DNA of 64,000 bases from Charina bottae (GCA_023362775.1 JALMGJ010000020.1:7892501-7956500), one strand, 5' to 3'. Shown: positions 34,778-46,474, counted from the first letter of the stretch. Numbers and translations: made by a program. The notes: a model not told the origin generated them from the letters alone.

Positions 34778-34791
34778 CTGGGCCCATAACC
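34778..34791 (-). promoter_or_regulatory. Copia primer-binding site
   Basis: Directly inside the 5' LTR the minus strand reads ggttatgggcccag. As I recall it, the same sequence follows the LTR of Drosophila copia, where it pairs with an internal (anticodon-arm) half of initiator tRNA-Met. Confidence 0.75.
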
Positions 34792-35079
34792 TATTACTTT
34801 TATTTGAGATCAGAGTTTTAGAAGCTTGCATTGAGAGATCAAAAAATAACCTCGTCTTTTGCAATAAAAATAAAGTTACATTTATTCAAAAAACAAGAAC
34901 CATATTTACAATCTGTTTAAACTTGCAAGAGGTACAGCGAGCAAAACATCTTCATTTGAATAGCAAAAGAAACAGAAGTGGGGGCAGGCTATACAAAGCA
35001 TGTTACCTTTATACATTTAAATTCTTGCTCATTGACAATAGATCACCATAGTAACCAATTAGCATGTGACTTCTCAACA
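34792..35079 (-). repeat. Copia 5' LTR, truncated
   Basis: Matches the corresponding part of the 3' LTR with scattered differences and a 3-base indel. The homology stops abruptly at 35079, whereas the 3' LTR continues for another 200 bp. The U3 part of this LTR was therefore deleted or never copied. Confidence 0.85.
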
Positions 35080-35647
35080 TGCCTTGCCTTCACTGCCAGG
35101 GCCCCAGGCATGTTGGATCCCCCTGAAGGATATCCCTTCGGCTCATCCCCAAAGGAGACCTTATGCCAGGCTTTTGCCTCTCTTGCGGTCAGCACTGCTT
35201 CACTTCTACTCTGACTCTGTGCACTCTCGAACCTCTGGTGGGCTAAAAGTGGTACCTCCTTCAACAGCTGGTGCTCTCAGGGTTGGCTGCCTGTTTGCCG
35301 AGCTTGTACTTGTGCAAGCACAACTTGGCTCTTGCAGGCACACATCTCTGGATGGACATCAATTTTCAGACAAAGAAAAATAGATTGGGGACATCATAAC
35401 ATTGTGGCCCACAGAAGTTCAGGGATGAAAATTCATAGCTTCTGGAAGAAGTCTTGGAAGTGGGCAGTGTAGAGACTGCTGTAAAGATAAATAAATAAAC
35501 AATAGACCTAGCTATGAATTACTAGACAATTTGTGAGCTTTATTTGACTGGGAATATAGCTGACGTCTCCTATAATAATAACCAAATAGGAATGGTGGCT
35601 GTGGGCAAAACATACAGCTACCCCATTCAGTAGTATGCAGTTGAGGA
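35080..35647. other. Unannotated sequence
   Basis: A somewhat GC-richer segment follows the truncated LTR. It has two overlapping frames without motifs and no recognised repeat. Confidence 0.5.
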
Positions 35648-35855
35648 GATAGTGTGGTGCGGTAGTTACGGTACTGGTCTGGATGGGAGAAAAGCAGGTT
35701 CAAGTCTACTCTCAGCCATGGAAGCTCACTGGGTGACTGGGTTACTCCCCCTCTCTCAATCCAACCAACTTCATAGGTTTTTGTGGGGAAAAACTGGAGG
35801 AGAGAATTTGAGTCCTGGAGGAAATGTAGGATATAAAGCAAGTAGACAAACAAGC
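35648..35855 (+). repeat. MIR-like SINE
   Basis: The sequence order gtgtggtgcggtagttacgg, then tcaagtctactctcagccatgg, then gctcactgggtgactggg, then a TTTTTGTGGGG block and a gatataaagcaag end matches the split SINE at 10.58-11.24 kb. It is a full-length but diverged copy. Confidence 0.7.
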
Positions 35856-38497
35856 AATTAAAAGAATTACATCTAATCATTATGAGATTTTGCAAAATAT
35901 TAAGTACAACTCCTGAACTGGTTTTAGAAACAGTGCTGTTGTTTTTGTTTCCCCCCTTTTCCACCTAACAGAAAAGCATTGCTTTGATTTGCTTTTGTGG
36001 GCGGCATTTCCAGGCTTTTTATATTATCTAGGAATTCAACAGATGTGGAAGAGGGAGGCTGAGTGGGCATATTAGCACACTACAAATGGAGCCATAGATT
36101 CAGAGTGGATTAATGTGGTGCTCAAATTACAGCTGTCTCAAAAGAAAAAAAAAGTATAAACGGGTAACATTAACTGAATAATAAGAGAACTTGTAAATAA
36201 TGTAGCACATTTAAGTGGTTTCGCATACATGATCTCAGCAGGGAAAATGAATTTTGGAGGGATAAGGGGCAAGATAGTACTTATTCTCTAATGAGGCATA
36301 TTTTATTTATTTCTTCTCTAAATTGTTTTTTACAGGTTTAAAGTAGTATTTTAAAGTAGTTTCAATCTTTGTTCTGCTGTGAAGAGAAAACTAGCAATAG
36401 GGAGCATATGACCACAAAGGCGAAAATCCATAATGGCTTGCTGTATAAATTCAGCACAGATAATAAGTATAGATATCACATTTACACATCAACACTGACA
36501 AAGCAATCTCCAGGTTATGACTGCACACTGAATATGACCTCCGACACATAATATCACCACAGCCACAGGATAGTAACAAGGCCAGGTAAATCCATCTCAT
36601 TCATTGAGGAATGCAGGTTCATTTTAGCTTTATTTTGAAAAAAGAGAAGGGGGGAAAGGGATCTCAACAGAATGGTGGCATTAATTCACTGACCTCCTTC
36701 TGGACAGATTTAGGTTACGATGTTGAGTTCTGCTGGATTAGAACAAGGTTCCATCGAGTCCAGCATCTTGTTTCCAGGACAGGAAGGTTTCTTTCTGCTC
36801 AGGTTTCCCTGCAACTTGTATACAAAGACATGCGCTCCAGAGCCAAGCTGCATTGCCCCTTTGCAGTAGCTCCTTCAAACTTTTCCCATTCCAAACAGTT
36901 GCTGCTTATGGATTTCTAAGTTCAGGATGAGATAGTTTTGTTGTGTGCTAACTGCCTAAATGTGAGAGAGGGTGGGCAAAGGAATACACAGACAGAGGAA
37001 TCAATCTACCATCTACAGGAGATGCATTCTGGTGCTTGATTGAGGTCCTATCCCAGGATCCCTCATGGATCCTTTACCTCTTGAGCTGTGGGAGTGGGAT
37101 ATCTCTTCCCCAACCATAGATCCAGTCCAATGCACCAAACACCTTCCAAAATATTGTGACAAATATATACCCATCAGTAAGAGCACACATTAACAACTAC
37201 TATTGAGAGGAGGGGTGAGGTGGGGATATGATGATATCATAGCATCTGACTGAAAGAACTCCACATGGAGACCACCTTGTGTAGGGAATGGGCAAAACCC
37301 CATCCATTCCAGAATCTGTTGCATGTAGGCAAGGCGGGTGGGATGGTGGTGGGGGGGGGCTCACCAACACCCAATATACAAATCTCTCTGGAATCAACAA
37401 CCTTTTTTCTGGAGTAAAACATGCCTGATAACACATAGGCCAGAGGGATGACCCACAGCCCCTCCTTTTTGATCCGAGACCAAAAAGTTGGTTGTGTGGG
37501 ACCATAATCTCAAGAAGGGCGGGGGGGGGGGGGCAAGGAGAGAGATTTGCCTGAACAAAACCAAAACGGATTTCCTCAGCTCCATCCTTTCTGTTTAAAA
37601 AGCCTTGTCATGAGATGTGTGGGAGAGACTGAGAGGAGCTTAGAGAGCAACCACGACAGATGTAGCTGGAAAAGAGAGTGGAGAATGGAGGTGAGGGAGA
37701 GATCTCTGGATGAAGACCCTAAAGGCTCCAGGAAGGCTGAGGACAGCTCTCTGAAGAGCACGAGAGCGAGAGAGGGACTTCAGGTCAAGGGAGAGGTAAG
37801 TTGAGTCTTCTGGAGAATGGAGGTGAGGGAGGGAGTGCTAGATTGAGACTCAGAAGCCTCCAGGAAAAATAAGGTTAAATGGTTTCTAAGCTGGAGGCTT
37901 GAAAGCTGGAAATCTGTGACAAGCAAGGTTTATCTAGGTAACCACTGAATTGCAGCGTAACCGGGAACAGTAAGTTAGAAAGCCCTGCCAGGATGTTGTA
38001 CTTTATTTTCTGTGGCTGTGTCTGCTTGTCTCTAGAAACTTCTGCATCTGAAGCAGCAGTGCTGTATCCACTGGGCCAGGGGTCCAAAAAGTCAAGATGG
38101 TGGTCACAACCATGTGATTGGAGCCTCGCCCCTTCTGTGCTTGGATCAACATCACACGCAACTACAAAGGAGAGGGGCTTTTTGATCATGAGCTGTGACT
38201 GCCCGTTTGACCTTTTTGACATCCTCCACAGACACTGCTTATCTGAAGTTTATTGGATGTTGTGCAAAATCGTTTCTTCTGTTTTTGTTTCATCTTAATT
38301 TCTTTGGGCCCCAGGTCATGCCCACTGTGGATCTGTGACCATTCTCCCTGTAGCATTTTATGGAAGATTGATTTTTTTAAGCCACCATTTTGATTTTATC
38401 AGCACTGTAGTCCTTATTTCATCCACGTGTTTATTATATAAAAATTATTTATAATTTTTGATAATTCCATGATTACTGTATTATTTATGTGTTAATG
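35856..38497. other. Unannotated sequence
   Basis: No gene recognised. G-runs lie near 37351-37361 and 37517-37532. A purine-rich stretch at 37.6-37.87 kb contains a partial duplication (ggagaatggaggtgaggga at 37679 and 37812) and a consensus splice donor, AG/GTAAGT, near 37796. No acceptor or conserved protein supports an exon. Confidence 0.45.
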
Positions 38498-38564
38498 TTT
38501 GTAAGCTGCTTAGAGTCAAATTACTGAAGCTGCATAAAAGCATTCACAATAAATAAATAAAGTT
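38498..38564 (+). repeat. L2-like 3' tail
   Basis: The words gtaagctgcttagagtc and an AATAAATAAATAAAG end match the tail of L2-type LINEs/SINEs in this window. Confidence 0.55.
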
Positions 38565-38730
38565 AAAGTGTCATTTTAGTTTCCCCCCCCCTTATTTTTA
38601 AAAACATTGATTTTTAAATTATACCTTATTCTTTTGCTTGCAACTCCTGGTAAAAGGAGGGGGCAGTTTTTCTCTGGCTATATGCTTAAAAGTTACAAGG
38701 GTCAGGAGGTAATGCTACAAAGTTTAATTT

Positions 38731-38838
38731 TCCTCCTCCTCCTCCTCCTCCTCCTCCTCCTCCTCCTCCTCCTCCTCCTCCTCCTCCTCCATCTTATTAT
38801 TATTATTATTAGTAGTAGTAGTAGTAGTAGTAGTAGTA
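38731..38838. repeat. (TCC)n(TTA)n(GTA)n compound microsatellite
   Basis: About 20 TCC units, then TTA units, then about nine AGT units. It explains the poly-Leu/poly-Ser open frame here. Confidence 0.95.
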
Positions 38839-41800
38839 ACTGCTTAGGTTGTGAAATGCCCTCTCTCACAAGCCAATATTAAGGTGGAGGAATGCAGATC
38901 AGGACTGTGCCGACTCCTGAAGATAGATGGTGTTGGGTATAGACTACCAAGAAGCTGTGCCAAGCCAGGGGTTGTAAAAGGGAAAGGAGGGTTGAAACAC
39001 CTACTCTACTTTCACCTGTGGGTTTGGATTTTGCTACTACATCTTTTATTTGTGGACCTGGAGTGAGCCATTATGGTGTCTGTGAGTCTCCCAGATGTTC
39101 TATTGGTGCCCATGTTCTGTGGCTTCCAGTGGCACCAAGTATTCTCTTCCAGGATGTGAAGTACTATCAGGGCCCATCTTTCTTACTGGGTTCTCCGAGT
39201 ACCAATGGGGTAGCCACAAAGGAGCCCATGTCTGATGAACTGAGGAGGCTTCTTTTTAGTGTGGAATTCCACGTCTGACTGAGGGTCCCTTGAGGTTGGC
39301 TTGAATAATGACAATACTGTAATGACTTGGTGAAAGCTTGGGGAAGATATGACATTGGAGGACTTGGAAACAGAATTCCTATAGTTCAAGCAACTTCGTC
39401 CTATTCCACAAAGGAGCCGATCCCCTTTAAATTTAAGCCCACCATCAAACCAAGATTATCCAGGTCTCAGCTTGCCTTCAAATGTCCCCAGCAGCTCCAT
39501 ACTAGTCAGAGACTCCTTGATGTTGCTTATTTCCTTATTTGTTTATTATACCACCACACTTCACATGGACTCATTGCTGTAAAGAAAAAAAATATCATAA
39601 CACAAAAACAGATTAATACAGAAATAATAGTCCTTAAAACTGCCCAAACCATTCATAAATTATTATTACTAGGAAATAATTGTCATAACAGCCATGACAA
39701 TGACAGATTGTAAATGAATGCTCTTCTGAATAGTTCAGTTTTTAAGGCTTTCCTAAAGGTCAGGAGTGACTTCCTTACTCATCCTTATTTATCTCAAGTA
39801 AAGTGTTCTGTTTGGGAAAGGAAGGACAGGTTGAGAGGATTCAGCATCCTTAGATCTTAATTGAGTTCAAATTTCCTGCTCAGCCATAACATAATTGGTT
39901 TTGACTTGACTGTACACTGTTAACCCAACCACTGGGCTTTCTCAACAAATAGGATGAAAATGAGTATGGCTTTCCATGATGTATGAACCCAGTCCCTGTT
40001 TATTTTGAGCTTTCCTGGTGAGTACTCAAACACTTTTTGAGAGGTCTTTTTCTACAATTATTTACAAACATTCTACTCTATTCCTTTTTAAAAAGTATTG
40101 TTACTGTCTCCAATTATGCATCCCTAATTAACAGCATGCAGGAAAAAAAGCAGTTTCTATCCCCAGGGAACATTCAATTATACTATCACCATTCTGAAAT
40201 TGCTTTCCTGTGTTTATTTAGGGAAAATGTTTGCTATTTCCAAAGCCATGCCTCGGAGATCTCATACCCAAGATGGAAAATGATCCCTGGCATTCTGTTG
40301 TTCAAATATCTGTTGGGGCTATTTTTAAAGGGCAGCACCTATATTATTCCTTCAAATCAATACCTAACAGCTGCTATGGGAATGGCTGTTGCTATGGGTT
40401 ACGGAAAGGCACATGGCAACAACGGCCTTTAACGTCACATCCTCCCTTGAGATGGTGAATCTCTGGAGAACTTACCTTTTCTCTCTCCCCTGCCCCAATT
40501 ATTCCCGTAGACTATGCCTGCTGCCCTTCAGAATCACAAGTAGATATCGCTGGGTTATGGCAATACATGAAGAATGGCACCTTGCTCCTTGACATGAAAT
40601 GCGACCCAGTGGTCATAAGCACTTCTAACTTAGAATATTTTAATGTGGATTTTATGAGCAGCAGCAAGTTACACACACTGCCATGGCCTTTCTTCCTATT
40701 TTCAAAGGATAAACACCAGATTCTTTTGAAAGCACTTTACAAAATTGTCACTCATGAATGTATTAATTTATTATGGATGGATTCTGCCTTTCTACAAGGA
40801 GTTTAGGGCAACAAATATACCGATTATCTGATCTGACCTTCACAACAGCCCTGTGAAGTAGATTCATCTATACGAAGATTGGATGAAGCAGAGGGTGAAT
40901 ATCTTCTCCAGATTTCATCTCCTGCGTAGTACATCTTGGTTCCCATAATGGAAACTGAATATGTCACAACACGAATTGTGTGCGATGTATGGTAGTGTGT
41001 GAGAGTCACGTCAGTTGTCCTCCTGAAATGATAAGAGACGGACAGCTGTTTCTGAACAGGAGGGGGCACAGTGAGGGCAAATAATTCCTGAAGCTGTGTT
41101 GGGAACAAAAGTGCCTGAGCTGTGAGTTTTTATTGAAAAAATAAAGACAAAAACAGATGAGAAAGTGTATATTGCAAAGTGTATATTTAGTGCACCAGCC
41201 ATCACCATCAAACGTTTAATTTATCCCTTAGCAATAATACATTGGTAGATTCCTTTCACCAAGAGTCCCATGAATTCTCTTCTGCTTCCTCCAAGACTTT
41301 ATTTATTGATACAATCAATAATTTAGAGAAATCCTATTTTAAAATGCCGACAGCAGAATTTTGCCCGGAGGTTTTCCCATAAGGAATTTCATGTTGTTGA
41401 GAAACTCCTCCCCCCTCCCCCACTACACACACATATGAATGAATATTAAAGTATCTAGATAGGATGTCTTTTAGGGGAATAAATATTTTAGGTGGCAATC
41501 TTTTATTGATCTACCTGGGAGTAACCCCCACTAATCTTGATGGAACTTACTTCTGACTAGATATGTAGGACTGCTTTGATAACAATATTAGTGCAGTGGT
41601 TATTCTTGGGGCAATGGATGACTGCAAGGGCAATCTTTAATCTTTAATTAAAACCATTGAACCACCATTCTAGACTGGTGCAGGTGCTTCAGTCTTTAAG
41701 CACATTCTCTTCTAAGCCCGTTCACAGCCCACATCAGCCCACTTCAGCCAACAATCCACTGTAGACCAATGATCTTTGTCCATCAAGCTGCATCCAAAAG

Positions 41801-42736
41801 CGAGCAAGCTGACTTTCACAATTACAATTCCTTTCTTCCTGGCGTTTCTCATGAATTCACCTCCTTGCTCTTGGTTATGGAAAACAAATGTGTAAACAAT
41901 ATGGCAGCTGCACATATATAAAATGTGCATTTAGAAAAAGTGGGATGCTCCCTGAGATGACTTCTGGCCTTTATTGTATAGTTTATTAAAAACGTGTAGT
42001 GTGAAATATATGTGTCTCAGGCATACTCTCTATTTTATGCTTGGTGGAGGACAAGGGGGGATTTGGTAGTCCCCTAAGGAATTTATGGATTGGAGTACAT
42101 TCCCATTGCCCATCAGAGGAATTTGGGTTTTAGCTAAGAGAGTAAGAATATAAGAGCTCAGTGACGACCTAACACATATTTAACCTACAATTTAAATAAA
42201 TAAAATAATGGAGCAAATTAATCATTTTACTTGATTTGATTTAGCCTTGTTTGCTCCCCCCATCCCTTGGTACATCAATAATATAGCATCCTGCCTTCAG
42301 ACAGAGGATTTTCCTTCCAAGGACAGCCATCATAACAGAGTGCAATCTCTCTTGGCAAGTAGAAGCACAAATAAATTAATGAATACCCATTGAAAGCTAT
42401 GGGAGCTGTTCCATAAGTGAAAACAATATGTCAATCGGACATAGTCTTACATTCTTTTATCTCCTTATATACTAAAATCCTCCAGCCTTAGTGTGTTTGT
42501 TTGGAGAATACAGCCTCATCAGTATCCCAAGTCAAACTAACCACTGACTTTCTCCACAGCTGCTGTAGCAGCTTCCAAAATTTCACAGCTGGCTTTACCG
42601 ATGTTACCCAAAAAGTTGAGCAGTTTGGCCAATCAAATTTTTGCTTATTATAGCGTGGCAAAAAAAACCCAGTATGTATCACCACCAACTATGTATTGGT
42701 GTTTGATACTGAATAGTAATAAATAATATGTATTCC
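38839..42736. other. Unannotated sequence
   Basis: No gene recognised. A decayed L2-tailed MIR-like fragment may lie on the minus strand at about 40755-40880 (gattctgcctttctacaagg, then ccttcacaacagccctgtga). The overlapping 40.0-40.8 kb frames have no motif. Confidence 0.4.
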
Positions 42737-42850
42737 ATTTATTTATTTATTTAATTATATTTTGAATTTTGTCACCACCCATCTCACTCAAAGAGCGACT
42801 CTGGGCGGTTTACAATAAAACTAAAATAAATACAGGTTAAAATACAATAA
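42737..42850 (-). repeat. L2-like 3' tail with (TTTA)n
   Basis: (TTTA)n, then gtcaccacccatctcactca and gactctgggcggtttacaat: the reverse complement of the LINE tail, also seen at 57.5 kb. Confidence 0.65.
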
Positions 42851-43019
42851 AAGCAGTATTCTTAAGTAACAATATAAATATAAATATAAAATCCAAGTTG
42901 GGGATGTTAAAAAGTTCTTAATTAAATTCATGTAATTCCATGCTAATAATACTAAACAATAATGGTAAATAATATTACAGAGTAAAGATAATTGAATTGC
43001 TGACTTTGAAATTTGATCA

Positions 43020-43440
43020 ACAAAAGCATCTGTAAAGAAGATTCATCTAGAACTGACTTGGAATATGGCTTTACTGTGGATCTGCTGCGTCCTGCACAGC
43101 TGGTTCCAGCATGTGGAACCGGAAGGAGGAAAAGTAAAATCTTAGGGCATTCCAGTACAGGGTGCCACAGGGCACGACCCTCTCACCCCTTTTAACATCT
43201 ACATCAAGCTGCTGGGAGAGGACATTCACTGGTTTGGAGTATGGTATCATTAGTATGCAGATGGTACCAGTTCTACATCTCTGCTCCAGACCATCTCTTG
43301 GGAGATGCGGTAGAAGTCTTAATCCAGAATTTGGAAGTTGTAACTGTCTGGTTGGAGAGGAACAGGTTGAAGCTTAACCCTAGCAAGATGGAGGAGCTGC
43401 TGGTACAGAAGCCAATTATGTCTGGGACAACTGTGTTGTG
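43020..43440 (+). pseudogene. L2-type LINE reverse transcriptase, part 1
   Basis: Different frames give VPQGTTLSPLL (the RT motif B region) near 43155-43195, a tyrosine-alanine-aspartate block with YADG in place of YADD at about 43252-43263, and VWLERNRLKLNPSKME at about 43345-43395. Their order matches L2-clade RT. Frameshifts and the catalytic D-to-G change make it inactive. The second half resumes near 44.5 kb after foreign sequence. Confidence 0.8.
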
Positions 43441-43670
43441 TTCCCCAGTGTCACACACGTGCTCCCAGGTTCGGTTTATGGTCACTTGCTCACACACTCA
43501 CAGCCTGTTGAGGCATGTGGATCTTGTCAGCCACCCTTGCTTTCTACCTGGGTTTTCCAGATAGGTGCGGCTAGAGCAGACAAGACACACAGCCCTGGTC
43601 AACAGCCAGGAAATAATTAGAGACACACAAAAATAACTTCCAACCGAACACTGAGGCACAACAGGTTCTT

Positions 43671-43729
43671 TTTTTTTTTAATAAGAATTTTATTAACTTT
43701 GAAACAAAGATAATCTTTATCTTTGTTTC
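43671..43729 (-). mobile_element. Minimal LINE-tail insertion with fold-back
   Basis: About 59 bp lie between direct repeats aggcacaacaggttctt (43654-43670 and 43730-43746). On the minus strand it ends in aattcttattAAAAAAAAA, resembling the LINE 3' end at 49.77-49.80 kb. Its 5' part is an inverted repeat, gaaacaaagata/tatctttgtttc. This looks like an extremely short target-primed insertion with 5' inversion. Confidence 0.7.
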
Positions 43730-43891
43730 AGGCACAACAGGTTCTTTGTAATACACGGAGACCCAGTGAATTTAAAGCAACAGTAAAACTTTACTGGTTG
43801 CAAGATACATTTGCTCTTTCTCACACGCACGCACACACTCACCCACACTTACCCAGATCCTTCCAACTAGGCTGCCAGGCACTAGCTAGAG

Positions 43892-44185
43892 CAGGGGTGG
43901 GCAACGTCAGGCCCGCGGGGCTCCTGTATACGGCCCGCGGGGCTCCTGTATACGGCCCGCGGGGCTCCTGCCTAAGGCCCGCGGGGCTCCTGCCCGCAAA
44001 CCCCACCCCTTCCACGCGATTGGCTCCTGCCCACAAACCCCGCCCTCCAGTGCTTGTGATTGGCTCCCACCCGCAAACTCCGGGCCTCGGTCCCTGGAAA
44101 TCCCAGAAACCCCGCCCCCCACCCCCCGGTCCCCAGTTATAAATATCCAAATGGCCCTTGGCAGAAAAAAGGTTCCCCACCCCTG
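43892..44185. mobile_element. Non-autonomous hAT with tandem GC modules
   Basis: 294 bp with termini caggggtgggcaac and gttccccacccctg (inverted). The perfect 8-bp duplication agctagag is at 43884-43891 and 44186-44193. Four 22-bp tandem units (gcccgcggggctcctg...) start at 43911, 43933, 43955 and 43977. Two 40-bp units with ATTGG (CCAAT box on the minus strand) at 44019 and 44059 follow, each next to aaaccccgccc/accccaccc. No coding capacity. Confidence 0.94.
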
Positions 44186-44514
44186 AGCTAGAGGGATGGA
44201 AGCCGCCAAGTCTGGATCCAAAGATGACTCCAGGAGTGGGCGGGCTTTGGGGGCCCTTTTATCCCCAGAAGTCCTTGCTTTGTTGATTCACAAGGTTAGC
44301 AGCTACTCTTGCCCTTTTAATTTACAAGTCTGGTAGCTGTTGATGGGATGGGGGGGGGTTCCATGTGCTCAGGCACAACTTCCTTTGTCTGGTTCAGGTG
44401 ACATTGTTTCCTTCTTATCTACCTCCCCAAAGGGATATTTTAGACCAGATTGCTGGCCTTTTGTCCTCTCTGCTTACGTGCCTGTTTCATCTTTAGTTAT
44501 GGCAGCTTCAGACT

Positions 44515-45245
44515 AGTCTCACACCAGGAAAGGGCCAGTGTGCAATTTGAGGGTTCTCCTGGATTCCCAGGTACTGCTGGAATAGCAGATGGAAGCTGAG
44601 GTTGGAGGGCCATTGCCCAATTATGGCTGCTGTGATTGTAGCTGTTCCTGGAACAGAAAGCTCTGGTAACAGTCATTCATGGCCTCATAATTTCACATTG
44701 GAAATGTGCTGAGTGTAGCACTGCCCTTGAAGAACATCTAGAGACTGCAGCTATTACAGAATGCTCTAGAACTGCCCAGAATCACAGTATGACACTAATA
44801 CTGTGGGAGCTGCACTGGCTGCCAGTTGGTTTACAGGTGCAGTTTAAGGTGCTGATTATCACCTTTAAGTCCTATATGGTTTGGAGCCTGATTACCTGCA
44901 AGACCACTTACTCCAAATAGAATCTGCCCACCCAAGGCACGCCTGCAGAGAGTACTTACTAAGAGCCCTTATCCTTCATGAGTTATGTTGGAAGAGGACT
45001 TAGAGATGAGCATTTTCTTCAGGAGCTCCGTTCTTGTAGAGCATCCTGCCCTCAGCTCTAAGATCATTTAGGAAGTTGGCTGAAAATGTGGCTGTCCCAA
45101 AGAGCATTCCAGATGGTGAAATGAGGTTGTACTTGAAATAAAAGAGGGAGGGCACCATTAATATGGATTATGGTATTGATTTTAGATTCTTTGGATGTTG
45201 TTTTACTGATTTTTGTAGTAGTACATGTATTGTATTGTATTGTAA
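44515..45245 (+). pseudogene. L2-type LINE, part 2 and 3' end
   Basis: Readable islands include ctgcactggctgccagttgg (Leu-His-Trp-Leu-Pro-Val), the Phe-Lys-Val-Leu block and the terminal RT region. A 3' UTR follows, ending in a tgtattgtattgtattgta tract. It continues the LINE begun at 43.0 kb. It ends exactly where retroviral env similarity begins, so one of the two interrupted the other. Confidence 0.75.
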
Positions 45246-45891
45246 CGGTGCCATCTTCCCAATGAACAGCATGAAGAGAAACCACACAAACACATCCCTT
45301 TCCATTATCGATAATGTGGGGGTTGTCGCTAGCCAATTGAGTCCACACACAGGTGGCCGTGCTGAAATTATAGGCACATGGCTCAAAAGGGGTGGTGTAG
45401 GTAGGGCAAAGCCATTTATGAAAACCCCATAGATCACATCGAGCGGTCATAAAAAGGGAATCAACAGTGGCTAGTTTAGAATTAAAGTTGGGAATCCATA
45501 AGTGATGATTAACAATGGAAGGGAGGGGAAGAAATTGATATGCTTCCACAAGATTACCTGCTATTACTGTGGTAAAGGTGAAATATAGTGATGGGTAGGC
45601 CTTTTTGAACTGATCAATTTTAATCCATAGCCAATTGACATCTTTATCCAGGATAATAGATTTCCAGGCCTGAACGTCACCTTGTTGCCATTCTTTTATA
45701 TCTGTATCCATGCGAAGCAGGTTACCTAATTGAAGAATGGCACATCGGGTGGCAAGTGAAGAATTAAATAGGTCCTGAGGGAATAAACGAAGGGCGAGAG
45801 TGGTAAAATTAAAGTAAGCCATGGTGACCTGTAGAGATTGGTGAAGAACATCCACGCTTTGTAAGATCTGTCGTTCTGTAAGGTGTGACAT
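45246..45891 (-). pseudogene. ERV env, C-terminal part
   Basis: This frame continues env after a one-base frame change near 45893. It contains several N-glycosylation sequons (for example NFT and NSS), a leucine-rich stretch after the junction and spaced cysteines in the second half. I do not see the canonical CX6CC or immunosuppressive-type segment of gammaretroviral transmembrane subunits, nor a membrane anchor. The last ~50 residues of the ORF (below 45246) are L2 LINE sequence, not env. The family within retroviruses is uncertain. Confidence 0.65.
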
Positions 45892-45895
45892 AGTT

Positions 45896-46474
45896 TTAAT
45901 GTTTCCCTAAGGAAGCAAACTTATTCTCAATAGCCTCAATATCCATGGAATTAATAAGTCCAGCTCCGGTGCCAATTCCACCCATTACTGTATCCAGTAC
46001 CGATTGCGTGGTGCGACCTTGGAACCATGAATTATACATTGGCAAAGCCCAGGGAAGGCAAACAGGTTCATGAATAGAGATATTATAAGCAGACACATTA
46101 ACAGTAACATGATAAACCCGTCGCAAAGAAGCTTCCATTATCTGATGAGGATGATCTCTCAGTAGTATGATAGTAGAAGGGGTGCCCAATACTAAAGAGT
46201 GGGCGCGAATAAAGTTAATATAGAAGAAATCATAATTGAGATCTGCCAAACGGTCACCTTGTAATCGACCCACCTCAGGGTGGTTCCATGAGGTGGCCTG
46301 TTTCAGAGTATGAATAGTCTTCCAAGAGTCATCAGTTATTATTTGGAAGGTGAGGTTCCATGGAGTGGACCATTGCAAACGGAAAGAGGGTTGGTCCCAT
46401 GGAATGGAGAAATAGAGTTTGGTACCTATGTGCATCCAATCACCTTGTCCTGTAAAAGTTATACAGTCGCCCAT
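45896..46474 (-). pseudogene. ERV env, N-terminal/middle part
   Basis: A 192-codon frame with sequons (NLT, NVS, NIS), SLRRVYHVTVN and, near the end, VMGGIGTGAGLINSMD. That Gly/Ala-rich stretch followed by a helical segment recalls the junction between surface and fusion regions, though no clear furin site (R-X-K/R-R) precedes it. The frame ends at 45896 where the phase shifts by one. Upstream (46475-46650) the leader and surface start are degraded; no clear signal peptide is visible. Confidence 0.65.

Larger units (their letters stand above)
29801..35079 (-). mobile_element. Ty1/copia LTR retrotransposon, nested and decayed
   Basis: The minus-strand order is partial 5' LTR (35079-34792), primer-binding site, gag start, zinc knuckle, protease, GAG-pre-integrase, integrase, RT, RNase H, polypurine tract and 3' LTR. 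Integrase before RT defines Ty1/copia (Pseudoviridae) rather than Gypsy. A SINE (about 31975-32473) interrupts the RT and a hAT element (30505-30788) interrupts RNase H. Frameshifts and stops occur in gag, protease and integrase, so the copy is dead. The left part of the 5' LTR is missing, so no flanking duplication is expected. Copia elements are known but uncommon in vertebrates. Confidence 0.93.

Noticed and set aside
38607..38882. 91-codon poly-Leu/poly-Ser ORF
   Set aside because: It is translation of the (TCC)n(TTA)n(GTA)n microsatellite.
43911..43998. Regular 22-bp repeats as a CRISPR-like array
   Set aside because: They are contiguous tandem repeats without unique spacers, inside a hAT element in a vertebrate genome.
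45064..45165. C-terminal end of the env-containing ORF as part of env
   Set aside because: The DNA there is the L2 LINE 3' region on the opposite strand; the frame is an accidental fusion.
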